From Alphaproteobacteria bacterium UBA1908 (lineage in GTDB: Bacteria; Pseudomonadota; Alphaproteobacteria; Caedimonadales; UBA1908): a stretch of 22,740 nt of DNA. The stretch's first letter is position 1. Each line of letters opens with the position of its first letter. Made by a program: the position numbers and the translations under genes. The stretch lies in NCBI GenBank assembly GCA_002337525.1, contig DDGG01000005.1, positions 7,581-30,320 on the forward strand. The letters run 5' to 3'. The notes under the pieces are model-generated. The model did no database searches. It was not told the origin of the DNA and worked only from the letters and a program-made list of their open reading frames with translations. Positions 1 to 7,114 of the stretch are shown one piece after another.

Positions 1-738
1 AGAGACCTTAAGCGCCGCTGCAAAACCCATGGCTGCTGCAATATTAGAGGATCCTGCCCGCTTGCCATATTCCTGGCCACCACCTTTTATCATGGGCTGA
101 GGGTCGAGCCCCTTTCGAACAATTAAAGCTCCTATGCCAACGGGCCCACCAACTTTATGAGAAGAAAAGGACAGCAAATCAATATGGGAGAGATCAAAGT
201 CAAAAGGAATACGACCTATTGCCTGTGCGGCATCACAGTGAATTAACGCCCCATAAGACTTGGCACAGGCAACAATCTTTTCGAGAGGCTGCACTACCCC
301 TGTCTCACTATTTGCGAGCGTTACAGAAAGCAATACAGAAGCTCCCTCATTTTGTGCCTTTACCAACATTTCCCCTAAAAAATCAATGTCAACAATACCT
401 GAAGAATCTACACGTAAGAGTGTCATATCCTCTCGGGCAGATAAAACAGAGGCATGAGATGTCGAGCACGCAAAAACTTTTTTATCAGGAAATGCGGAAA
501 GTGCCAGGTTGTTAGATTCCGTGCCACCGCTTGTAAAAATAAGAGTTGAAGCCTTTGCTCCCAAAGACACCTTGATATTTGAACGGGCTTCCTCCAGAAC
601 TTTTCGCATACGACGACCATAGTTATGAACAGAGGAAGCATTACCGATCATGGACAATCCCTCCAACATTGCATCTTGTGCTTCTGGCCTCAATGGGGCC
701 GAGGCATTATAATCAAGGTAAACATTACGATTAACCAT
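1..738 (-). CDS. iscS: Cysteine desulfurase, IscS/NifS family (3' part cut by window edge)
   Basis: This is a PLP-dependent enzyme that takes sulfur from L-cysteine for Fe-S cluster assembly in the cytosol. Only the first 246 codons are in the window. Visible landmarks are an N-terminal YLDYNASAP segment, GGTESNN (PLP phosphate binding), a TSHAS histidine segment, HCDAAQ with the PLP aspartate, and the Schiff-base lysine K195 in SSHKVGGPVGIG. GGGQEYGKRAGS follows near the edge. The loop with the catalytic persulfide cysteine lies beyond the edge. The ATG at 738 overlaps the last 8 bases of iscR, so the two are translationally coupled. In alphaproteobacteria this iscR-iscS pair commonly precedes suf genes, which would be left of the window. 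NifS or SufS naming is possible, but the fold and reaction are secure. Confidence 0.93.
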   Translation of the reverse strand, partial: MVNRNVYLDYNASAPLRPEAQDAMLEGLSMIGNASSVHNYGRRMRKVLEEARSNIKVSLGAKASTLIFTSGGTESNNLALSAFPDKKVFACSTSHASVLSAREDMTLLRVDSSGIVDIDFLGEMLVKAQNEGASVLLSVTLANSETGVVQPLEKIVACAKSYGALIHCDAAQAIGRIPFDFDLSHIDLLSFSSHKVGGPVGIGALIVRKGLDPQPMIKGGGQEYGKRAGSSNIAAAMGFAAALKVS

Positions 739-1174
739 GCGATAGATCTCCCCGAAATAGATTAATCGCGTCCGTCTTCCCCTTAATCACATCTTTCAGA
801 GAAAAGGCTGAAAGATATGATTCTACGTGCCTTTCAAGACCTTCCCATAAATCATGCGATAAACACGTTACACCTTTGTGACGACATCCCCTGCGCGAGG
901 AACAGGCTGTGGCTTTTAAAGATGCATCAACCGCTAGAATTACTTCTGAGACACTGATTGCTTCCGGCTCACGAGAAAGGCGATACCCTCCTTTTTTACC
1001 ACGCGTACTTTCAACAAGTCCTGCCCGCCGTAATTTGGAAAAAAGTTGCTCCAGATAATTTTCAGGTAATTCCTGGCGTACAGCAATATCAGAGATGCAA
1101 ACCGGATCTTCGCCTTTTTTCAACGCTAAGTCTAACATGGCTGTCACCGCATAACGGCTTTTTGTTCCAAGCAT
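731..1174 (-). CDS. iscR: Rrf2-family Fe-S sensing repressor IscR
   Basis: This 147-residue protein begins with the classic Rrf2 winged-helix pattern (KSRYAVTAMLDLAL, then an HTH around residues 28-58 with NYLEQLFSKLRRAGLV) and the wing RGKKGGYRLS. Three cysteines, C91, C97 and C104, followed by H107 match the [2Fe-2S] ligands of IscR. The second gap is one residue longer than in E. coli IscR (spacing 6, 7, 3 rather than 6, 6, 3). IscR with a cluster represses the isc/suf operon and derepresses it when Fe-S supply falls. It is followed at once by iscS (8-bp overlap), and its own promoter carries an IscR-like operator, so autoregulation is expected. The start is fixed by family alignment; the Shine-Dalgarno sequence is weak. 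Confidence 0.93.
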   Translation of the reverse strand: MLGTKSRYAVTAMLDLALKKGEDPVCISDIAVRQELPENYLEQLFSKLRRAGLVESTRGKKGGYRLSREPEAISVSEVILAVDASLKATACSSRRGCRHKGVTCLSHDLWEGLERHVESYLSAFSLKDVIKGKTDAINLFRGDLSHG

Positions 1175-1207
1175 TCTTTAAAGGTATTTCTATTAAACTA
1201 TAACTCA

Positions 1208-1240
1208 GTCATATCTTATCCCGACTAAAATAGTCAAGTT
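1208..1240 (-). promoter_or_regulatory. iscR promoter with IscR type-1 operator
   Basis: Reading the minus strand, TTGACT (1237-1232) and TATGAC (1213-1208) are 18 bp apart and make a plausible -35/-10 pair, about 35 bp before the iscR ATG. The segment 1240-1217 contains CTTGACTATTTTAGTCGGG. This fits the core of the published E. coli type-1 IscR consensus (SYYGACTRWWWYAGTCRRS) at every position; only the outer A/T positions differ. The dyad covers the -35 element, as expected for holo-IscR autorepression. Confidence 0.85.
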
Positions 1241-1576
1241 AATATTAAATCTTTTACAGATCCCTTTATGAAGTTAAGTTGAATGCTCCTAAAACCTTTT
1301 TTGATTGAGAAATTTCAGGATGCCCTCGTTGACCCGCAGTGTGAGGGGTCGCACATGAGTATGTGAGGATGGCTCTAACACAAAAATTACCCGAAAAAGA
1401 GTTGCTCGGTTGCTCTTATTCCAAAAGCATTCTTTCTTTACCTATTGTGCCCTACAAGGTATTGTGAATAGAAATCCGAAAGATAATCGCGAGACTTGAA
1501 ATACTGGCTAAAAAAGTAGTAAAGAGAGGCCTGCAATGAGGCAAAAGAGTAATAGATTAAGTCAGCCTTCTGGACA
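1241..1576. other. Intergenic region between iscR and the transglycosylase gene
   Basis: No convincing gene is seen in these 336 bases. The only clear structure is a GC-richer patch at about 1319-1374, described separately. A 32-codon frame starting at ATG 1369 lacks a usable ribosome binding site and is not called. Confidence 0.5.
1319..1374. repeat. GC-rich patch with nested inverted repeats
   Basis: This patch is noticeably richer in G+C than the flanking AT-rich DNA. It has several overlapping short dyads: CCCTC/GAGGG, GACCC/GGGTC and a perfect CACAT-GAGT-ATGTG hairpin at 1352-1365. No T-tract follows, so it does not look like an intrinsic terminator. It may be a dispersed palindromic repeat or the remnant of a mobile element, but only one copy lies in the window. 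Confidence 0.35.
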
Positions 1577-1592
1577 TGGCACCTTCTTTGCA
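1577..1592 (+). promoter_or_regulatory. Sigma-54 (-24/-12) promoter
   Basis: The sequence TGGCACCTTCTTTGCA has the invariant GG (1578-1579) and GC (1590-1591) exactly 10 bp apart. It matches all defined bases of TGGCAC-N5-TTGCA. The expected transcription start, 12 nt after the -12 C, is about 1603, one base before the ATG at 1604. The sigma-54 gene itself is 3 kb downstream. No cognate bEBP activator or upstream activator site was recognised in the window. Confidence 0.7.
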
Positions 1593-1603
1593 CAGTGTTT
1601 AAA

Positions 1604-2557
1604 ATGAAATTATATCCTAAAATATATTGTCTGGTGTTTGTTTGGGTGTACGGTATGTCGGCCTTATGGTGCGCGCAGGCCCTTTCTCCCCAAAAAGTAT
1701 GTGCCTTGCATACATCCCGGCATGAACGTTTAAAAGGAATTCCTCGTCATCTTTTAGCCGCTATTTCAAAAGTTGAATCAGGGCATTATGATAAAGACCA
1801 GAAAGAAATTATTGCGTGGCCCTGGACAATTAATGCAGAAGGAAAAGGATTCCGCTTTAAGACAAAGCATGAAGCTGTCACCGCCGTTCGCAAAATGCAG
1901 CAGCAGGGAATCCATAGTATTGATGTCGGGTGCATGCAAGTCAATTTGTATCATCACAAAAATGCTTTCAGAACCCTGGAGGATGCTTTTGATCCTCGAA
2001 AAAATGTGGATTATGCCGCCCGGTTTTTAACAGACTTAAAAGAATCCCACAAAACCTGGACAAAAGCTGTTGCTCACTACCATTCAGCGACCCCCAGGCA
2101 TCACCGCCCGTATCGAAAAAAAGTTTACGATACCTGGCGCCAGGAACAACAACATAATAAAGTTACTTCCCCACACTCGGAAACTTCTTCTCGGCTGGCA
2201 ACATTTAGAGAACGCGCCAAAGCCAAAAGCCGCCTTATAAAAGTTCCCGATACCATAATATCCATTCAGTCCCACCACAAAAAAAGCCCTCACTGGTCTG
2301 GAAAGAACACTCTCAACCCTCTGGGTAAATATCGGGCACGAGCTCAAAATGCCTTGATTCACCTTAGCCAGGCTCAAAATAAAAAAAACACTCCAGGCTT
2401 GGCCTCTTCCAGTCAGTCCCCTCCTCTTCTTGCCTCCTCCAGAGGAAGTAATCCGACTGTTTTGAAAGGTACAACCCTTCCTCCCTTTCCCAAAAAAAGA
2501 TACGCTTCTGTTCGGGAACAGGCACAAAAACGTTTGAAACAGTCGAAAGGTTTCTGA
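1604..2557 (+). CDS. Secreted lytic transglycosylase (SLT domain)
   Basis: This is a predicted periplasmic enzyme that cleaves peptidoglycan glycan strands to 1,6-anhydro ends. Taking the ATG at 1604 (a GTG at 1595 is in frame and would add three residues), a signal peptide of about 25 residues ends near LWCAQA. The Slt catalytic motif AAISKVESG follows, with the general-acid glutamate in VESG. Next come WPWTINAEGKG, SIDVGCMQVN and a segment ending VAHYHSATP, an order typical of a common alphaproteobacterial SLT protein. The last ~140 residues are basic, rich in Ser/Pro/Lys and probably disordered. The gene stands alone, 222 bp upstream of lptA. A sigma-54 promoter directly abuts the start, so the message may be leaderless or translation may start further in. 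No good Shine-Dalgarno precedes either start. Confidence 0.85.
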   Translation: MKLYPKIYCLVFVWVYGMSALWCAQALSPQKVCALHTSRHERLKGIPRHLLAAISKVESGHYDKDQKEIIAWPWTINAEGKGFRFKTKHEAVTAVRKMQQQGIHSIDVGCMQVNLYHHKNAFRTLEDAFDPRKNVDYAARFLTDLKESHKTWTKAVAHYHSATPRHHRPYRKKVYDTWRQEQQHNKVTSPHSETSSRLATFRERAKAKSRLIKVPDTIISIQSHHKKSPHWSGKNTLNPLGKYRARAQNALIHLSQAQNKKNTPGLASSSQSPPLLASSRGSNPTVLKGTTLPPFPKKRYASVREQAQKRLKQSKGF

Positions 2558-2727
2558 TACCTTCTAATTTTTTGACTCTTCCCTTACAGTAAAGCCTTGA
2601 GTTAAGCAGAGCAGAAGCTTACACTGAATAATGCTTTTTGCTGTTGCCACCGGGACCAGTACCAAGGTAGGAGGATAAAGCGACAAACTTAATGAGAGTC
2701 ACCACTTTCTGCAGTCGTCAAAAAGTG

Positions 2728-2733
2728 TATAAT
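2728..2733 (+). promoter_or_regulatory. Candidate sigma-70 -10 box for lptA
   Basis: A consensus TATAAT lies about 45 bp before the chosen lptA start, giving a predicted transcription start near 2740. The -35 region 17 bp upstream (CTTTCT) is poor, so the call rests on the -10 box alone. Confidence 0.45.
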
Positions 2734-2779
2734 GCGATCCTGATTATTGAGGCATTGGAGAAAAAATATCTCTACTTTT

Positions 2780-3610
2780 ATGATTCGAACAAGCATGCGG
2801 AACTTACTTATAAAAGTAATGTTCGTTCTGTCCATACCCTGCCAGGCCATTGACTTTAATGCAAAGGTTCCGGGGCAGCTGCCCGTTGAAATAGACTCTC
2901 AGCAGGGCATCACCTGTATCAAAAAAGGGCAAATTTGTAAAGCACGCGGAAATGTTATCGTGACTCATGGCCAGACAAAAATGCAATGTGACACTTTAAC
3001 AGCCTTTTTTTCCTTGGACGAAAAAGGGATGCCCTCTGATCTAAAAAAGCTGGAAGCTCATGGTAATATTAGATTATCAACAAAAGATCAACGTAAAAAA
3101 GGCTGGTCTCAAAAAGCCGTTTACGATGTTGCCAGCGGGCATGCTCACTTTACAGGAAACAACTTGAAACTTTACCTTGATGGCCTTGTGATTACATCTG
3201 AAGAATCTATGGATTTTTTTGAACAAGAAGGACGTGCTGTTGCAACCGGGAAAGCCCGCGCCCAAAAAGATGATAAAATTCTTTCCGCAGATCTCCTAAT
3301 GGCATATTTCACCCAGAAAAGGTCTCTAGACCATGTTACAGCAACAGGAAATGTCATAGTGACAACACCTGAAACAGCCGCCCGGGGAAATAAAGGGAAC
3401 TACCATGTCCAGTCTGAAACAGCCCGTTTAACAGGGAATGTGAAACTGACCCGCTGCGAAGGGCAAATGGAGGGTAATGCCGCAGAAATTAACTTAAAAA
3501 CAGGCGTCGCCCGCCTTTTAAATGCTTTTAATGAGGAAAACTCCTCATCCTCTCCAGGACGTGTTAAACTCTTATTAACACCACAAAAAACACCGAAAGT
3601 ACCAGATTAA
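2780..3610 (+). CDS. lptA: LptA/OstA-family lipopolysaccharide transport protein
   Basis: LptA is the periplasmic bridge that carries LPS from the inner membrane LptBFGC complex to LptDE. The sequence shows a short signal peptide (MRNLLIKVMFVLSIPCQA). It is followed by repeated beta-jellyroll turns typical of OstA: CKARGNVIVTHG, LEAHGNIRLS, VTATGNVIVTTPE and ARLTGNVKLTRCEG, ending with ARLLN and GRVKLLLTP. At about 276 residues it is longer than E. coli LptA (185), so there may be extra jellyroll strands. The start is uncertain: ATG 2780 or ATG 2795 both give a signal peptide, a TTG at 2747 is also in frame, and none has a clear ribosome binding site. Two bases separate it from lptB, so they form an operon. 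No lptC is seen immediately upstream, where it often sits. Confidence 0.88.
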   Translation: MIRTSMRNLLIKVMFVLSIPCQAIDFNAKVPGQLPVEIDSQQGITCIKKGQICKARGNVIVTHGQTKMQCDTLTAFFSLDEKGMPSDLKKLEAHGNIRLSTKDQRKKGWSQKAVYDVASGHAHFTGNNLKLYLDGLVITSEESMDFFEQEGRAVATGKARAQKDDKILSADLLMAYFTQKRSLDHVTATGNVIVTTPETAARGNKGNYHVQSETARLTGNVKLTRCEGQMEGNAAEINLKTGVARLLNAFNEENSSSSPGRVKLLLTPQKTPKVPD

Positions 3611-3612
3611 AG

Positions 3613-4371
3613 ATGCCACACCAAACTCCTTTAGATGACCTCGCCCATGCACGGGGACTTGAAGCTAAAAAGCTAAGCAAACATTATAATAAAAGGCCTG
3701 TTGTCAGAGATGTTTCCCTGCGGGTCATTCGTGGTGAAGCCGTTGGTTTACTAGGACCAAATGGAGCTGGAAAGACAACAACTTTCTCGGTTATCGCCGG
3801 TCTTATTCGACCAGATCAGGGCGAAATATGTCTTGATGGTTTTCCCGTCTCTCATTTGCCCATGTATCGCCGTTCAAGACTTGGCATTGGCTATTTACCC
3901 CAGGAGGCCTCTATTTTCAGAGGACTTTCAGTTGAGGACAATATTCGTGCAGTTTTGGAAATAACCGAGAAAGATGTTAATCGCCGAGAAGACCGTCTTG
4001 ATCAACTTCTTGAAGAATTTTCAATTACTCACCTTCGTGAATCTTCCTCTGTGACTCTTTCCGGAGGAGAAAGACGCCGTGTTGAAATTGCCCGAGCCCT
4101 GGCATGCGATCCTCATTTTATGTTATTAGACGAACCTCTTGCAGGTATCGACCCTATTGCTGTTCATGAAATCAGAGACCTTATTGCGCATCTTAAACAG
4201 CGGGATATCGGCGTCTTGATCACAGATCATAATGTTCGTGAAACACTTGATATCGTCGACAGAGCCTATATTATTAACGAGGGGCATGTTCTAATGGAAG
4301 GTACACCTCGGGAGATTGTCGCAAACGATGCTGTTCGTAAAGTATACCTTGGTGAGAATTTTAAACTCTAA
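3613..4371 (+). CDS. lptB: LPS export ABC transporter ATP-binding protein LptB
   Basis: LptB is the cytoplasmic ATPase that powers LPS extraction with the membrane proteins LptF and LptG, which are not in this window. All ABC motifs are intact in 252 residues: Walker A GPNGAGKTT (K54), Q-loop LPQEAS (Q97), signature LSGGE (149-153), Walker B LLDEP (D173, E174), D-loop GIDP and H-loop ITDH (H206). The length and the QEASIFRGLSVEDN stretch are typical of LptB rather than of amino-acid or sugar importers. It starts 2 bp after lptA, and rpoN follows after 99 bp, the usual gene order in proteobacteria. Confidence 0.95.
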   Translation: MPHQTPLDDLAHARGLEAKKLSKHYNKRPVVRDVSLRVIRGEAVGLLGPNGAGKTTTFSVIAGLIRPDQGEICLDGFPVSHLPMYRRSRLGIGYLPQEASIFRGLSVEDNIRAVLEITEKDVNRREDRLDQLLEEFSITHLRESSSVTLSGGERRRVEIARALACDPHFMLLDEPLAGIDPIAVHEIRDLIAHLKQRDIGVLITDHNVRETLDIVDRAYIINEGHVLMEGTPREIVANDAVRKVYLGENFKL

Positions 4372-4470
4372 TCATCTAAAATGGCGACTACGTTCTCCAA
4401 AAGAAAGAGAGCTAATTTATAAAAAAAACTAAAATAGAGCATATAGCTCGGTAACAAGGAAAATAAAAAG

Positions 4471-5925
4471 ATGGCCTTGTCTCAGGGAGTTCAACAAAAA
4501 CAAACAGGATCGCTGACGCTAACGCCTCAATTACGTCAGGCTATTAAACTTTTGGAACTTTCCAATTTAGAACTAACAGACTATTTGTCTCAGGAAATGC
4601 TGGACAATCCCCTTCTTGATCTGGCACCAGGTGAAACTTCCCCTTCTGATGACTCTGATCATACTCACACAGACCAGGAATCTCACTCATCGACCTCAGA
4701 ACTGGATAACATAGGATCAGAGGAATATAATAATGTGTGGTCTAATGAAAGCGAGGCAGACAGATGGCAAAACAGCTCATCTTCTGGAGGCCACTTTGAT
4801 GACGGGTCATCGACGATAGAAAATCGTCTTGTCGCAACGTCTCTTTCTTTAAGAGAGCATCTTTTAAGCCAGCTTCATACCGATTTTTCCAATCCTGTTG
4901 ACCTTATTATTGGAGAACACCTGATTGAAGGGCTCGATGAAAGTGGTTACCTGTGTGTTCCTCTCTCAAATATTTCTGAAAAACTTGGATGCCCGGAAAA
5001 TCGCGTATTAGAAACTCTTCTGGCTCTTCAAAAATGTGATCCTGCAGGAGTTTTTGCCCAAAATCTGATTGATTGCCTTAAACTTCAGCTTATAGATCAG
5101 GAATGTTTAACGCCAGACCTTGAAAAGCTTCTCGATCATCTGGATCTTTTTGCCCATGGCAAGATTGATCAACTTCAAAAGGTGACATCTCTCACACGGG
5201 ATAAGCTCTCCAAAAACCTACATATTATTCAAAGCCTGAATCCTCGTCCTGGACTTCTCTTCGAACCAACTTCCCGAGAAGAATTTCAACCAGATGTTTT
5301 TGTCCGTTGGCAAGACGGCCAGAAAAATTGGGTTATTCACCTGAATGAAGCAACCTTGCCCAAGGTTTTGATTGATACAGGCTATTATGCACGTGTTTGC
5401 GAAGATGGCGAAAAAGAAGTCAAAGCTTATCTTAAAGAACGTTTTAAATCGGCTAATTGGCTTATAAAAGCCCTGGATCAAAGAGCACAGACAATCTTAA
5501 AAGTATCAAGTGAAATTGTTAAACAACAGGGGGATTTTCTAAAAAAGGGACTGAGTCATTTAAAGCCTATGACATTAAAAGATATCGCCGTTGCTGTTGA
5601 TCTGCACGAAAGTACCGTTTCCCGTGTGACTCAACACAAGTATATGATGACCCCCCGGGGAACTTTTGATATGAAAATTTTCTTTTCTTCAGCTGTGGCG
5701 AGTATGACAAATGAGTCAACGTATTCGTCCTCGAGTGTACAACACCTAATTCAGGAACTTATTGAGTCAGAGGCACCCCAGGCCCCGTATTCTGACGATC
5801 AACTTGTGCAAGCTCTTGCAGAAAAAGGAGTTGATGTTGCTCGACGTACCATCTCGAAATATCGTAAAATTATGAATATCGCCTCTTCCTATGAGCGAAA
5901 AAAGAAATATTTAAGACAGATTTAG
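4471..5925 (+). CDS. rpoN: RNA polymerase sigma-54 factor RpoN
   Basis: RpoN directs RNA polymerase to -24/-12 promoters and needs an AAA+ activator to open them. The 484-residue protein has the N-terminal region I activator-contact segment (QTGSLTLTPQLRQAIKLLEL, then EMLDNPLLD) and an acidic Ser/Asp-rich region II. The core-binding domain follows, then an HTH with HESTVSRVTQHKYM and GTFDMKIFFSSAV. The diagnostic RpoN box is ARRTISKYRK (about 457-466). The motif order and length are normal, so the protein should be functional. AAGGA lies 10 bp before the ATG. A small hairpin, GAGC-ATATA-GCTC (4437-4449), precedes the ribosome binding site. It follows lptB as in many proteobacteria; the usual downstream hpf/ptsN genes are absent. 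Confidence 0.96.
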   Translation: MALSQGVQQKQTGSLTLTPQLRQAIKLLELSNLELTDYLSQEMLDNPLLDLAPGETSPSDDSDHTHTDQESHSSTSELDNIGSEEYNNVWSNESEADRWQNSSSSGGHFDDGSSTIENRLVATSLSLREHLLSQLHTDFSNPVDLIIGEHLIEGLDESGYLCVPLSNISEKLGCPENRVLETLLALQKCDPAGVFAQNLIDCLKLQLIDQECLTPDLEKLLDHLDLFAHGKIDQLQKVTSLTRDKLSKNLHIIQSLNPRPGLLFEPTSREEFQPDVFVRWQDGQKNWVIHLNEATLPKVLIDTGYYARVCEDGEKEVKAYLKERFKSANWLIKALDQRAQTILKVSSEIVKQQGDFLKKGLSHLKPMTLKDIAVAVDLHESTVSRVTQHKYMMTPRGTFDMKIFFSSAVASMTNESTYSSSSVQHLIQELIESEAPQAPYSDDQLVQALAEKGVDVARRTISKYRKIMNIASSYERKKKYLRQI

Positions 5926-5934
5926 GAAAGAACC

Positions 5935-5962
5935 AGAGTCTTGAGAACTCTATAAACTTTTT
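5935..5962 (+). terminator. Weak candidate intrinsic terminator after rpoN
   Basis: A 5-bp stem (AGAGT/ACTCT) with a 7-nt loop lies 10 bp after the rpoN stop and is followed, after six bases, by TTTTT. The stem is short and the T-run is displaced, so this is only a suggestion. Confidence 0.25.
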
Positions 5963-6261
5963 GTCATTGATGAACCTTCCTTTTAAAAAGGTGTAGATCC
6001 TTTTCATATGCGCAATACAAACTAACTTTTCTTATTTATATTAATGATCTTCCTTGCATCTATAACCAGGCTGTATCCTGGTTATAGACAATAATTAAGG
6101 ACGCGTTAAATCGATTAGCTTATAAAAAAATGTAACTCCCAATATAAGGAACCACTTCATAAACCTCATTTTTTTAGTTTTAACGTGAAGTCCAAGGAGG
6201 TCGTAAGCCTGTTCCTGATCACTTACCAAGAAAAGAAGTTACTCACGACATCCAAGAGGCC
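5963..6261. other. Intergenic region between convergent rpoN and the repeat-protein gene
   Basis: No gene is recognisable in about 300 AT-rich bases between two converging genes. The one strong structure is a perfect 12-bp dyad at 6059-6088, listed separately. Confidence 0.5.
6059..6088. repeat. Perfect 12-bp inverted repeat with 6-nt spacer
   Basis: TCTATAACCAGG and CCTGGTTATAGA flank the spacer CTGTAT with no mismatch. There is no T-tract on either side, so it is not a standard intrinsic terminator. It lies between convergent genes, about 135 bp past rpoN and 175 bp past the end of the minus-strand gene. It could be an RNA hairpin that stabilises a 3' end, a Rho-dependent stop region, or a protein-binding dyad. 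Confidence 0.6.
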
Positions 6262-6840
6262 TTACATATCTCCAAGCTTAACCTGAATATCTCGAAGAAC
6301 ACTATCCGCTTCTTTATTTAAAAGTGGAAAGAGTTTTTCAACATCAGCAGAAAGATTACGAATTTTATTTTTTACTTTTTCTGCACTATGCCAAGCTTTA
6401 CTTGCTTTTTGTTGAATCTTTCTAAGAGCATCATCTCTCTTTCCTTTTTTAACGTGCTTAAACAGCTCTTCGATATCTGCCTGAATATCCATCATGATAT
6501 TGCTATCTTTTACTTTTTCATCGCTGAGCTTTGTTTGGATACTTCTAAGTTTATCATCCGCATCAGAAGTCAAAATAGGAAAAAGCTGTTCAACGTCTGC
6601 TATAAGCTGAAGTCGAATATCTTTAACATCATTCGCTAGACTAGTTGCATGGCTTAATTTTTGCTGTATATCGCGTAAAGAACTATCGTCCTTACCTGAA
6701 GGAACGTGTTGGTATAACTTTTCTACATCAGCTTGAATACTCAATAAAGCATTAGCTGAATTAACTGATACACTCGCAAAACTTAATGTAGGCAATGCAA
6801 TTATTGCTACTGCTAAAATGGTTTTAATCAAATTATCCAT
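6262..6840 (-). CDS. Secreted protein of four helical ADVE-LF repeats, function unknown
   Basis: I do not recognise this 192-residue protein. Residues 1-22 form a signal peptide (LAVAIIALPTLSFA), so it is exported. The rest is four copies of a ~26-residue motif, at about 37-63, 81-106, 121-147 and 165-189. Each opens ADVEKLF or close (ADIEELF) and ends LRDIQ-KL. They alternate between two kinds: first and third have H-V-x-x-G-K-x-D-D, second and fourth have P-x-L and A-D. The true period is therefore 84 residues. It looks all-helical, with no cysteines or membrane segment after the signal. The start at 6840 is chosen because AAGGAG lies 7 bp before it; an in-frame ATG at 6876 lacks such a site and would spoil the signal peptide. 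It is monocistronic, with a strong dyad 60 bp upstream. Confidence 0.85.
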   Translation of the reverse strand: MDNLIKTILAVAIIALPTLSFASVSVNSANALLSIQADVEKLYQHVPSGKDDSSLRDIQQKLSHATSLANDVKDIRLQLIADVEQLFPILTSDADDKLRSIQTKLSDEKVKDSNIMMDIQADIEELFKHVKKGKRDDALRKIQQKASKAWHSAEKVKNKIRNLSADVEKLFPLLNKEADSVLRDIQVKLGDM

Positions 6841-6899
6841 AAAACTTCTCCTTATAATTCTGGATAAAAAACGCATATAAAAGTTTTTTTCATCATCAT

Positions 6900-6927
6900 T
6901 TATATTAATATCACGTTATTAATATAA
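6900..6927 (-). promoter_or_regulatory. Perfect 11-bp dyad upstream of the repeat-protein gene
   Basis: TTATATTAATA and TATTAATATAA flank the spacer TCACGT without mismatch, ending 60 bp before the ATG at 6840. Its AT-rich arms overlap sequences that could act as a -10 element on the minus strand. The size and position suit a dimeric repressor or activator operator; the binding protein is unknown. Confidence 0.55.
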
Positions 6928-6973
6928 GTTTAATTTTAAAGTAAATAACTTATAATCTCCATTTCGATTTCAT

Positions 6974-7010
6974 AAAAAATCCCGAGCCAAATAAAGGCTT
7001 GGGATTTCCA
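6974..7010 (-). terminator. Rho-independent terminator of the metallopeptidase gene
   Basis: On the minus strand a 12-bp stem (GGAAATCCC..., one G-T wobble) closes a 7-nt loop TTTATTT and runs straight into TTTTTT. It lies about 105 bp after the stop at 7115. The opposite strand has no T-run, so it serves the minus-strand gene. Confidence 0.8.
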
Positions 7011-7114
7011 GTTGTAGGGAAGGAGGTCCTCGAGGGATTCGCCCGCTGCAATTTTTAAGGGAAGTTTGATAAAATTAATCGCCTCATAAAGTGCAGATGG
7101 GATTAATGAAGCGC

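Noticed and set aside
1369..1467. A 32-codon plus-strand frame starting ATG GCT CTA
   Set aside because: There is no usable ribosome binding site, no recognisable motif, and it sits in a spacer with palindromic DNA. It is too weak to call.
6177..6202. TTTTAACGT segment resembling the flank of the shared operator
   Set aside because: Only nine bases match and the dyad core is absent. It is also downstream of both neighbouring genes.
6841..6876. Longer start (ATG at 6876) for the repeat protein
   Set aside because: It would put twelve charged residues before the signal peptide and ignore the strong AAGGAG site 7 bp before ATG 6840.
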